The position numbers were made by a program, and so were the translations under genes. Shown here piece after piece: positions 12,118-23,514 of a DNA stretch of 64,000 nt (its first letter is position 1; each line of letters begins with the position of its first letter). Below the pieces are notes generated by a model. It did not search any database. It was not told the origin of the DNA and saw only the letters and a list, made by a program, of their open reading frames with translations. Source of the stretch: Diprion similis. Its lineage: Eukaryota; Arthropoda; Insecta; Hymenoptera; Diprionidae. The stretch lies in NCBI RefSeq assembly GCF_021155765.1, contig NC_060107.1:5752501-5816500 (forward strand), read 5' to 3'.

Positions 12118-13227
12118 ATTTGTAATCAGTTGAAATATACTACGTAACTCCTTCTGCTATCCTTTCAACACTTTCCTAAAATAAAATATTAACCATATAT
12201 TCCTTAAAACATATTTACACAGAAGTCGCTTCTATCCAAGTTTGATAATATTATTTCAAATATGTCTGTAAATATGAAGAAAACAAAGTAATTTACCTAT
12301 TAGCGGCGCCTAATTAAACTCAAATATAAAACAAGTTTTTTATAAAACTTGAAGTCAAATATTTGAACTATCACCAACTATTGATCAGATATCGATAATC
12401 ATAAATTGTTTCATAAAGTTATTTGAAAGTTGTTAAAAATGGTAAAGCTTGATATTTGCAAACGCGCGGCTCAAGGATCAATAGAACATCGAAAATTTGT
12501 AGACAAGTTAATGAAAATTAATGAAAAATAACGTAAGAGATATGTACCTTTTGGTTGTTGGAGAAAATGTCTGTAAAAATCTGAGTGCGTATTGTTATAC
12601 TTGAATTCTCCCGGCGTTATGTGACATATATCGAACACTCGTTAAACAATCCGTAGACCGAAGTGAACTTCCTTTAATTGACTTAATACGCGCCACTCGT
12701 CGACGTTGAACTGATATTAAATTTTTCGCTCGATTATCTTAAATACGAAGTTCTATGCCGATATAGGATTCCCCGCATTGTTAAAAATCAAAATAGGAAC
12801 AAATCAATCTATCTGACGCCACGTAGACGGTTCTGGACCGAATGAACGTTCGACAGCATTGAAAGCCCAACGTCGAAGGGGATTCACGGAGTAACACGTA
12901 GCCGGCAGCTGGTTAGCCAATTGCAATGTGCCGTGAGGCGGTATAAAGGCGAGTTCACGCGACCAATTCAATTCGCAACTATACAAACAGGAAAGGCGCA
13001 TTGTCAATTGTAATTTTTTTTCATACGTGAGTAATCAATTTTTTATTTTATTTTATTTTTTTACTTAAAAATATTTATTTTATCACTTCTTTTTTATCCC
13101 AAACTTTCAAGTTGTCATTTTCTCCGTGTTTTCTTCTTATAAATAAATATAGATTACAATATTGTAAAGCTTAGCAACTACGTCGAGAAATGTGTGTTAT
13201 TATACCGGATGAATTTATAGTTTCAAA
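12118..13227. other. region between cGLR start and FIRRM stop
   Basis: This is the presumed 5' flank of the minus-strand cGLR gene and 3' flank of FIRRM. A TATA-type promoter-like block on the plus strand near 12918-12975 is listed separately. No protein-coding frame here looks genuine. Confidence 0.5.
12918..12975 (+). promoter_or_regulatory. candidate plus-strand TATA promoter
   Basis: A ccaattgcaatg block is followed by gtataaagg (TATAAA at 12942) and, about 25-30 bases on, a TCAATTC initiator-like sequence near 12967. Spacing fits an insect TATA/Inr core promoter. A GT splice donor (gtgagt) follows near 13027. No protein frame follows, and transcription would run antisense into FIRRM. 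This is inference from motif spacing only. Confidence 0.3.
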
Positions 13228-16200
13228 TCATCCTTCATGCAAAGCAGAAATTATTTTATTAGCTATGACGTCGAGCCTATTTGAAAAAAATTCAGTCAGA
13301 TCTTGCTTTCGTGATAATATGTGATCAATATCGTCAGATAATCTATCGATACGATATCGAATATCGTCTGGAGTCCCCGGCGTCGTTCCACGGGCAGCTT
13401 CAAGTTTCCGGCGTTTCTCTTCCCTGTGGGATTCATCACGATCCGTACAAACGTGATTCCCGGGCGTACTTCTTCTGTGGACTTGGAATAATTGTCTCAA
13501 GAACGATTCCGGCGATGTAAATCCCCTCAGACTGTCCAACGGAGTCTGAGATAGATAAAGCGAAACGCTATCGCGTACTTTTGGGACGCCAGCGACTGCA
13601 TCCACGATTCCTAACGCTAGTTCCTTGTGCGATGCGCTCGTTACGTGTGCGAGACTTTCCAATGCTTCCTCTTTACTCCACGGATTTGAATCGTCCAACA
13701 GTGAACAGTAAAGATTCGACAATGCCTCTACCGTCTTAGAGCCGCTTTTTTCAAAATTCTCTGTTGATTCCTTCAGGTAATTCGACACACGAACTCGCAG
13801 GCATGGAGCTATTTGAGGGACCAGAGACGTCAATGTTGATAGTATCTATGGAAGAAAAATTAAAGGAAGATAAAACATTACTTAATTTTACAATTTTCAT
13901 CTATTATTAACAAGTTTTTTTCATTCGTTTGAAATAGATTTTAGTACGTTATTTTTCTTAAAAAAAAAGTTTTCCAAACAGCAAAGTTAATTGAAAATAT
14001 TCTTCTCACTTACAGTGCAATGATCTTTGTCGCGATCTTGGAGAGTTAGCGTCGCCTCAAAGAGAACAGCGATTAGCTGAGTGATAATATGCAAATGTAT
14101 ACCGTCAAACTCGTCCATAGATTTCCCCAGGCAGTTCCATATTTCAATTAGAGTTTTGACAATGTCCTCGTTTTGGTATTGACCGAAAGTTCCGACAATA
14201 GACAACTGGTTTATCTGTTTTTACAAAAAATAATTCAATCCAGAACGAAAAGAATTCATGCGAAATACGAATTTTTTTACAGTAGTTTACTACATTAGCA
14301 AATTTATAAAGGGATCGGTTTTTTTAAACTCAATATTACAGAGCGACTGAGAGCATACATTAAACTAAAAACTCACAAGACGAGACCAATTTTCAACGGA
14401 GGGTTGCTTGTGGAGGGTTTCCCAGGTCGTGGCAATACTTTCAACTTCCAGCAAAGTCAACTCGTACAAAAACATTTTATCGCTTTGTGAGATACAGCGC
14501 CTTAAAGGTGTCCAAAAACGGGCCTTATTTGTCTCGAATTTGTCGATCAGACGATTTTTCGTCTCACACGGCGATTGGATGTAAAGCCGAAATATCAGAT
14601 TCTCTAACATCACAGCCTCAAGAGAGGTGTTTCGGTTTTTTAAATGTTCATATACAGACAACAAGTACTTAATGTGGTTGTAGCATAAATCTGAAGACGC
14701 GTACCTGAATGATATAAAATGAAGGAAACATGTTGAAAGCGGAAATGCCGTAATTTCCAAGCTGTAGTTGGAATTTAAAGACCTGACACCTTTTTGGATT
14801 CCGATGCAATTTTTATTATACATGAAAAAAAACCCATCCGTTCATTTTATACAGTGACCTCGTCAATTTACAAAAACTCCTAAAACTGAAGTATTTTTAA
14901 CAACGAATTTTTATATCTTAGCACTCGTTGGGTGACCCCATTTAAAAAACCTGAAATCTAAAATTAATTTCAAGCTCAAAGTAAATTATTTACGTCTATT
15001 CGAGAAAACGGCTTCATCGTAATTATTGTACATTTTTCTTAGACCTGAATGTTTAAAAAATCAACGATACTTTTTCTCGTCGAAAATCGCTACTTTTTCA
15101 ACACTGTTGGATATTGAAAATGATTTTGAAAGAAATTTTGTCTATGAAAATCTAGAATTTGACGAAAGCGGCTACTGTATTCAAATATGGATGAGTTTGA
15201 AGGACTAAAAAAGTTACTCGCGGTAAAATTCGAAGTATAACGTCGAATAATGAAGATACAAACAAATCCGTAACAAACAACGAGATCCAAAAAGATCTTT
15301 GACTCAAGAGAAGCAAACACCCTGTAGACATACTGACTTTCCAATGAAACACCAAACGTCAGCGGCCATTAGAGAACACCATAGATTTCCACCCAAAAGA
15401 TTCTTCAAAAGGATAATTTCGAGGGATGGAAAATCCTCGTCTCTCGTCGATGCTACCAGTCCGCAGATCGCGATCAAAGTAGCATCGTAAAGCGGCAGAT
15501 TTCCCAAATAAAGTTCCCCCGCGAAAAGTTCTTCTTGTACTGAAAAGTAAATAAGAAATGAAGCATGAATTTAGAGTTTTAAGTCATTGAATTCGACTCA
15601 AATCCAATAGAAAAATGGTGAAAAGGTAATAATATCGACGCATCTAATATTTAATTTAATTCTCATCTTTTTTCTTGTCTTTTTTTTGACACCGTCAAAC
15701 ATGCTGGATGTATTTGTGCCAAAAGTTTAACAACGCCAAAGATGACCAGTTTTGGCAATATAAAATATAACGTCGCTACATCCTTTGGGGCATAAATGTG
15801 ATATACTTACGAAGGTTGACATTGGCAAAGGCTACTTCCAAAATATCGAATGGTGACTTCCGCCATAGGCGTTCTGATTCGTTGGATGTTGCAATCAGTT
15901 TATTGACTATGTTTACGGTTAAAAAATAATATCCAATATCATCCGCCGTGCCGTTCGATTTGTACGTGAAAAGAGCCTGCAAAGATTGATTACAGATACA
16001 CGGATACGTATATATCTATATATGAAATACCTTACAACGTAGATAACATAAAAATTTCGTTAAAAATAGACACGATACGTCGATAAGTTTTACAAAATAT
16101 AGATTGATCACAAACCTGTTTAAGTTCCGAGTCGGTGATAACGGCGTCTAATAATTGATCTATACTTGATGTAAAATTGGCCTCAATAGAGTCGACAATT

Positions 16201-18961
16201 TCAAGTTGAATGTTCAGCATTTTTAGACAGGACCGCGAATACCTGTTCGATAAGAGAGTGAAGAGAAAGAGAAAGGCAGCCTTAAAACACAAATAATGGA
16301 AATGTGTAACTGTTTATATGTGTAGCAAAAACGTTAATTCTTCTGAAAATATAACGAAAAAAGAACGACTTCCCGAATTCAAATATAATATAAGATATTT
16401 GAACGGTTTGCTTGTTTCAATGTTTATTCATATAATTTTTATATGTTTAGTAATTTAAGTAATAAGAATTATAATATCAACCTATGAAGTTGGACAAGCA
16501 GTCGAAGCACAGCTGAGGCAGCAACGTTTCCCAAATATCCAGAATATGAACCACACAGTTTGTGCAAGATTTTCAACAAGAGTTTATGCAACTTTATCGA
16601 TCGCGCGACGTTTGCTTGGTCAGCTTCCTACGCAGGCATAAAGATTTGTGGTAATAAAAGTTTTCTCTAATTCGTTCGCAACTCTAGAAATGCAAAAACG
16701 GTGTTTCTACCAATATTCGTGAATTTTATATAATTTTTTAGTAGCCGTACAGATCGGTCGGCAAAAAATTTTTGTGACATACAAAATATAAATATATATG
16801 AAACCTTTCTACACCTTCTTAATTTTATACATAGTTTTTCAATTTACCTACTTCTACTATCGTTCGAACAGACGAAGAAACTGCATCTGCGAGTGAAGCC
16901 AAGTGCGGAGTGACACAAGGCGGTGAAAATGTCTTCAAGTCCTTGCAATAAATGACGGCGATTTTAGTAAAGCCTTTCCAACATTCTGCCATACTTTTCG
17001 TGTCCAATCCGTCGATCAGCAAGCAGATTTCTCCCGTTACGCTAACAGCTGCCCAAAATAATGATAAGAAATGTAAAATAAAGTACCAATGATACTGGAA
17101 CCTCATTGAGCCTCATTGCAAAAAATGCAATTGTTGAAGAAAGCTACACGATAACAATGCTCACCTTTAGCCAGAGCGGATAATTCAGATTTTACATCGT
17201 TATTAAATACTATTACTCGTTCCAGAATATGACAGAATAATTTTTGCACCTCGTTCGTTTTTCGAAACAACGTTGTTAGCCTTTCGTTAACCTTTTCGAA
17301 TAAAACGCCGTAAGCTTCTTCGCTGTTGGAAAATCGTCTCGTTAAACATATGAATTAGCAATAAAATATCTCTGTTCGAATCGTTTCCGACGAATAATTG
17401 ATAAATTTCCGGTTCTAGATAAGAGAAAAACACTTGAATATAATATATATATATATAAATTGATGAACACTGACCTTGTTTTGCAATGTTCGAAGGACCG
17501 TTTTATTACTTCGACAACATTTTCCAAAACCGCTCGTACTTGTAAAGCAGGTAATTTTCCAAGCTTGCACAGTTGGACGAGACACTGAGTCCAACATTCC
17601 ATCAAATCCTCACAGAATTCCAATCTCCCTCTGACATCATTTAGGACATCGAATGTCGCTGACGTTACCAGTCCTTCTACCCGGTCTACGGTCTGTAAAT
17701 CGATCGTTAAATTTCTTTCCCTTGACAATAAATCACATTCAAGTATACATGTAGAACATAAAAATGCATTCCTGCAGTAGGAATTTCGCTAATTTTTATC
17801 GCACACAGTTATAGATAAATAATTATCAATAAAATATTTACATTGTATGTATAGTAAGAAAAATATTTAGTCACTAAGAAACGCTGTGTTATTAACTACT
17901 CTTCTGTATAGTTCAATTTCTCAACAAATACGTCAAAATAATTACATTGAAATTATCCCAAAAAACATCCACTTCAACTGATCGCTGGTATATCATATAC
18001 ATTACCTCGAAGAATAAACGTCGTGCGACAGGAGTTGCGTCGTCTAAAATTGTCTCGCCGAGTAAATTTGGCGAACAAATTGCCACACATGGACCCAACA
18101 ACGTCCTGATGGCCGCCAGCTGTACTCGGCAATCAGTTTCTCTAAGAAAATCGTGGATCGTGCTTTAAGGATCAACATATCGTCAGACGCGTAGCTTTAA
18201 CTGGAGCCGATACATCGATACAAACCATGATACATATTTAGCTTTGATATTAAAACACGCTAGCTATTTTTAAACTTTTTTTCCCTATGTTTTCTTAGAA
18301 GTGTAAGGACTCTCGTTGCGGTGCAGTGATTTAGAATCATCTTACAATCAGTAACTGTAAGATGATTCACGCGCTTTGTTATACCCTGAGATTTTTCCTG
18401 AGTGTAAAAAAAATTCACTTTTTCCTTTCTCAGAACTAATTGTAGATGGTAAACTTGTACGGTATAAAATTGACGAGTTTTAAAATTGAGTGAAACGACT
18501 GACTAATCCAGTGCGATTTTTGAAATTAGTAACGAATGTACCGGAAAATTAACGAACGGTAAAGTTCACTGTCATTTCTACGAACGACAAAGATTTATAC
18601 ATTTTCCTGGTTTCTTCAACCACAGTCTAACAATCTCTAGTATGATAAAATACAACACGAAATGGATGATGGTGATGACATTTGCCTAGTTTTCTGAGTT
18701 ATCCTCATGACTGTGTACTAATTTGAGATAAGATATCTCGTACAGTCCCAGAATTGAATTGAAATATATATCAGACGTGTAATCAGAAGCGAGTACATAC
18801 ATCGGCACATGCTGGTATCTAACACAATTCCGAAATGTATTCGTGAGGAACATATCAAAGGATATTTTAAGCCTTGGTAGAAGTTCTTGGAAATTACTTG
18901 CATCGACGGAAAAGTAGCCGTCGGACGTCTGTGATAATGAGCCTGATCGTTGGCTGCCCAT
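13228..18961 (-). CDS. FIRRM: FIRRM (C1orf112 homologue), FIGNL1-interacting recombination regulator
   Basis: Twelve exons join in phase from ATG at 18961: 18801-18961, 17946-18162, 17475-17692, 17165-17322, 16848-17048, 16482-16623, 16116-16242, 15811-15976, 15338-15539, 14377-14704, 14014-14205 and 13228-13845, giving 909 residues (human about 853). The clearest match to human C1orf112 is the block MAADVWCFIGKYASSDLC against the human MDAWCFLARYG region, with a similar alpha-helical repeat on both sides and a similar C-terminal helix. The family partners the AAA+ ATPase FIGNL1 to remove RAD51 from chromatin in homologous recombination and meiosis. The start lies just after a TTTTTTCAG acceptor, so a 5' UTR exon is expected upstream. 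Family assignment is firm. The least certain part is the 18162 acceptor, which has a weak pyrimidine tract. Confidence 0.88.
18335..18367. repeat. short perfect hairpin in FIRRM intron 1
   Basis: Arms AATCATCTTACA (18335-18346) and TGTAAGATGATT (18356-18367) are perfect 12-base inverted repeats around a 9-base loop. No flanking pairing extends the stem, so a microRNA precursor is unlikely. Confidence 0.7.
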
Positions 18962-19212
18962 GGTCCTTTGTCTGAAAAAATATGCAAGCAATACATGTGG
19001 TATGGGTATGAGTATGGGTATACAGTAAAGACTGATATTATACCACACAAAAGAACATAGCAGATTACTTGTAATTATGTATTAACCAGGAAAACCACGT
19101 TTCCTTATTTGCAGTAAAAAAAAAAAAAAAAGAAAAAACAAAGAAACCATCTGCCAATTAATTACGGAGTGAGTTATTACACTGTGTAAATATCTCAATG
19201 ATACGCGTATAT
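18962..19212. other. 5' flank of FIRRM
   Basis: This holds the expected 5' UTR and promoter of the minus-strand FIRRM gene and an A-rich run near 19117-19140. No other gene is visible. Confidence 0.4.
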
Positions 19213-19839
19213 TAGGGTGTCGCAAAAAAACCGACTAATTTTTTTTTTTTTTGAGTCTCGTGTGACAAAATGTTAGTTTTTGATGTTTTAAGAGTCCACT
19301 CCAAAGGATAGCTCATAAAAAAGTTTTTAAGAGGTCACTCCACATTTTTTAAAACGTCAGAAATCGTCAAAAATCGAATTTTTTTTTTCAATTTTTTTTT
19401 TCTCGTCACGGTATAATTTTATAGACCAAAAGAAAATAAGTTTCCGAAAGTTTCAGTTCAAAATTTGAATTTTCAAAGGTCGTTTATAATTTTTCTTCAA
19501 TTTTTTGATACATTTCTTTAGATCTTTTCGAGCGACCTTTTAATATTCGTATTAAAATTGCATACATTTTTTTTCTTTAATTTAGTAAGAAAGAATTGAT
19601 AACAATACACCACGACCTCAATTAAAAATCAAACAAAATACTGAAATTACAATTTTTTTAATTTAATATTTTGACGATTTTTGACATTTCAAAAAATTTG
19701 GAGTGACCTCTTAAATTTTTTTTTTTTTAAGCTGTCCTTTAGAGTGGGCTCTTAAAACATCAAAAAGTAACATTTTTTCACACGAGACTAGAAAAAAAAA
19801 AAAAAAAAAAAAAATAGTCGGTTTTTTTGCGCCACCCTA
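19213..19839. mobile_element. MITE-like foldback element with arms of about 190 bp
   Basis: The left end AGGGTGTCGCAAAAAAACCG mirrors the right end CGGTTTTTTTGCGCCACCCT. The similarity continues inward for roughly 190 bases per arm: agtctcgtgtga near 19252 pairs with tcacacgagact near 19780, and ggtcactcca near 19335 pairs with ggagtgacct near 19700. Arms are estimated by eye at 85-90% identical. The centre of about 240 bases is AT-rich and has no transposase frame. The ends are bordered by TA on both sides, compatible with a TA target-site duplication, but superfamily cannot be assigned from this alone. It is a non-autonomous DNA transposon or foldback element whose transcript would form long double-stranded RNA. 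Confidence 0.85.
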
Positions 19840-22800
19840 GCGTATACGTATATCGCATATTAACGGAAAACAATTATCTCTTGGACCAGAGAGTCTTGTT
19901 TTATCTATCGTAAGCGGATTGGTGATAGATCATTATTGCTTTTTAATGTTCCTGTGCTCATAGCGGCTGATGATAAATATCGACTTTGCCATCATGAACC
20001 TTAGTCGAATTTATTATGAAGGTGTAAGTGAAATTGGACTAAAAAATCTCTCTACAAAAGCGAGTTTTTCTAATAAGATATGAAATCGTTATCTCAAGCG
20101 GAAAAAAAAAGAAATATGTAATTACGAAGAGCTCTTTAAGCAGAGTTTGTACTGTAGTTGAATAGCATTCCCCATTTCTCTCTCGACCTTTACTCTTATA
20201 CTCTAATTTTGCCAAAGTCGTTCACCTTTCCTCCCGTAGTTGTTACTTTTAGCACTGCAACACGAATGAACGAACACGCGAAATCAGGTTCCTCAGATTA
20301 ACATGGACCCTGAGATCTAAAAAAATTTTCTTCATATATTATTTTACAGCGTTAGATCCAACGTTTTGTCACTGCAAGACCTTGAATTCTCGCTTATCGT
20401 TAGCGTACGACTGTATTTGTTTGAACTGAAAGATCAAAAATCGCCACACAACTTTTCCTATCAAGACTTCCTGCGATACTGCGATCAATTTAGTATTCTT
20501 TATAATATTATTGATTACAAAAAATATAAGATTGTTGTATTTTCGAATTGCCTATAATATATTATTCTCTTCTTTGGATTCTCAGTTTTCATGGATACTA
20601 TCTAATATATTCTGTAATTTCTTTAGTAAGAGAAGAAATATAATGAGAGATATAATATCAGGTCAACTTAACTAATAGCTTATTGACTACTTAAATACAG
20701 AATCCATGAAAACTGAAGCTCACTGTTCTGAATGGATTCATTGAAAGAGTCCTAATGTGTGTTTTATCACTGGAATGAACGTGTTGGTATATAATCCCTA
20801 CACATTATATATACAGTGCAACAGTGTAATATCGGCAGCATTTGCCTTGTCGAGTAAAACTGATAGAGATAGGTAAAAGGATCTACGAGCCGAATCAGCC
20901 GATTAATTCTTACAGTAAATGATAACAAAAGCAAAGAATGTACATACGATGAGACCAACGCGTCTGTAAAGTGAAATCGATGAATTTAATCTTGGGCATA
21001 AATTCCCGTAGATGAAAGATCGGGATCGAAGATACATGAGTTGTTTCACGGGTTAGCCTCTGTTTAATTAGAAGTGCCAGTTCACACTATACATACAGAT
21101 GCGCTATACTTCGATGACTGTGAAAGCCGATAGAGATAGATATATGTACGTATAATGCGAATACGTGTGCAGATCGAGGAACGTCTCAGTTTCTGACAGT
21201 CAAGAAGTGTTCCGTAGATCATATATCCCACACGAGTCGTGGGTGTTTCAATTAAGTATATTATTTTTTAATAATTTCTCAAGCTATATAACGTCATATT
21301 TTATACATTTTTTAATCTTCGTTGAATTTCGAACCGTCGCTGTTTTCGATTGTATAAAAAAAAGATGTGTGAAAAAATTAGAGATTTTTTTTTTTTTTTT
21401 TTTTTTCAATTTAAAGCCTATCTACGACCATCCAACGTTGAGATTCCAAAAAAAAAAAAAGAACCATTCAACGACCACCCTAAATTAAGCGACCACGACG
21501 TTGAGCAGGTAAAAAAATTTCTTCCCTGCAGTTAATGATCGGTAAAGATTTGCAGAGAGATGTTGGTAAGATGAAGCCCCTTGCGCGAGTGAATCTAGAT
21601 AAGCATTACCAATTAAAGTGAGTTTGTAATTGGCAGACTTGATTCCCATCGAGGAATCGAGGTGAAGGTATAAGTTTCCAGGCTTCCGCGCTCCGGGTTG
21701 TATTATATAAGGTAAAATTGTTCCTCCTCAAAGTTTTGGCGGAAGAGAGAAGGATGGAAGGGCAGAAAGGAGGGAGGGAGGGAGGGAGTGGCAAGGAGGG
21801 TACCTACGGAATAGCTGGAGCGATTTGAATGATCGGTGAGCGATGCCATGGTAACTATGGACAACAAGCTGTCAGATGATAGGTAAAGTTTTGATCAATA
21901 ACAGGTGACTACTAGAGTTGAGTTGAGTCGAGTCGAGTCGACTCGAGTTCGGGTATTGTTGTTGCCGTAGTATAGTACTGGCACTCGTGTTCCTCCTTCG
22001 CCTAAATCATAGTATTGGCAAGCGATGTACAATATACTACATGCCGAGCACCACAATCCCTATGTGTTGTACTATAACAGGGCACAATACATCGGGCATA
22101 TTAGTAGTGATGGTAACAGTAGTCCTTCTCGTCCTCCTCCTTCTCCTCCTCACCCTCCATCGCCACCTCCACCTTCTCCACGGCGATGGTGAGGTTTGAA
22201 CCTAAGGAGGGCGGCAGAAAAGCGGGGTGGTTTACAGAAGGGTTGCTGGTCGCATTCAGTCAGTCGGCGTGTGCCAGCGGCCCAGGACGACTCCAGGTCG
22301 CCACCCGACCGGCCCGCCAAACAAACCGCGTGTTCCACCACCACCTGGAGGAGGTACGTGGACCGTGCGATTCGATGATTCATGAAACGCGAGGATAGCG
22401 AGGAGTCGGGAAATTGAGCGTTATATAATTACAGCCACGCGCTGCTCTGCAGAGGTAAAGTGGCCAAAGAGTTCCAGTCTTATTCTTCGTCTCGTATAAC
22501 ATGATTTCACCCCATGAAAAGCCACGATATTGCAGTTTGGTGGTGCCGTTTTTATCTTCACTATGATATTCACGTCACAAAATTAAATTGCAGCGTTGTT
22601 TTTTTTTATTTTATTAATTAAATGTCTTTATAATCATCATCATCATTATTATCATTATCGCGGTCACTTTAATGCAATATTTACACTGATTTTTTGGTAA
22701 ACGTAGGGTGATTATCCACCTTGGTGTGTAAAATGTAGAAGAAAGGCGGGTAAAATGAGCCCCATGTACAATGAAATGGGATTGAAAAAAAACGTCGATA

Positions 22801-23513
22801 ACGTTTGAAATGTATTTTTAGTTAAAAAAAAGTTGTCGAAATTGGTTTAACGTTATTCCACCCTTAAGGATCTCATTTTGCCCGCCTTTCCCCTATATAA
22901 GCACCGTAAAGGCCCTGATCAGTGAAAAAGCACAACATGATTCTTCCTAGCTGGTACCGCACGCGAAGTTCGAATAAAAAATCACAGACTGAACTACGAC
23001 TGTTCTGTTTGGCAGGTAACGTCGGTCGGCGAATTTTTATAGCATAAAAATACAGGTATAGGTATAGGGTACAATACTATCCAGCGATTCGGGTATACAA
23101 ATGAGGTAATAAATCACTAAAACCGTGTTAATTTTCGTCTGTGACAATATCGAGAGTTAAAGTCGTAACAACCACGCGCTAACCTATCCAAGTACAGTGC
23201 TTAACGCGTCACACAAGCTGCGCCCTTATATGAGTTCAATGAACTTGGTACGATATTCAGTAATGCATACACAAAAGATCCGGGGTAGGGTATAAAATCC
23301 AAGACCATAATAATTGGAAGTGAAGTGTCCCAACGAGAGTTCAAATAAGAGGCTCTAATCAAACAGCATTAAAACGTAGACATGCACAGAGTATTTTGTA
23401 CGTAAGGATCGGGAGGGATTTAGTAAAATTTATAAAACGAGGGTGATTTTGCTTTCCCCATTTGGGCAGCAGTTTTTAGTTCATTGATAATGGCCATGTT
23501 ATACCGATCCTAG
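19840..23513. other. gene-poor region upstream of the 23.5-kb gene
   Basis: No convincing coding exon is visible. It contains a T-rich run near 21387-21407, a GAGTC-type short tandem near 21914-21948, and a GC-richer block at about 22090-22380 ending in a good splice donor (GAGGAG then GTACGTGG near 22354). That block could be a 5' exon of the gene starting at 23515, whose first coding exon is preceded by a TCCTAG acceptor at 23513. This link is inference. Confidence 0.4.
20582..20716. repeat. 15-bp perfect inverted repeat spanning 135 bp
   Basis: TCAGTTTTCATGGAT (20582-20596) is the exact reverse complement of ATCCATGAAAACTGA (20702-20716). The 105-base spacer is AT-rich and pairs poorly. 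It may be a small foldback element or chance. Confidence 0.6.
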
Positions 23514-23514
23514 A

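Noticed and set aside
12804-13007. 67-codon minus-strand frame
   Set aside because: No domain or splice context. It overlaps the promoter-like block on the plus strand.
13281-13520. 79-codon plus-strand frame
   Set aside because: Antisense shadow of the last FIRRM exon.
15026-15344. Open frames on both strands inside FIRRM
   Set aside because: They fall in the intron between 15338 and 14704. The flanking exons join in phase and match human FIRRM across the junction.
18335-18367. MicroRNA precursor
   Set aside because: The stem is only 12 bp with no extended pairing, too short for a Dicer substrate.
21165-21535. Plus-strand frames near 21.2-21.5 kb
   Set aside because: They are built around T and A homopolymers that create Phe and Lys runs, with no supporting context.
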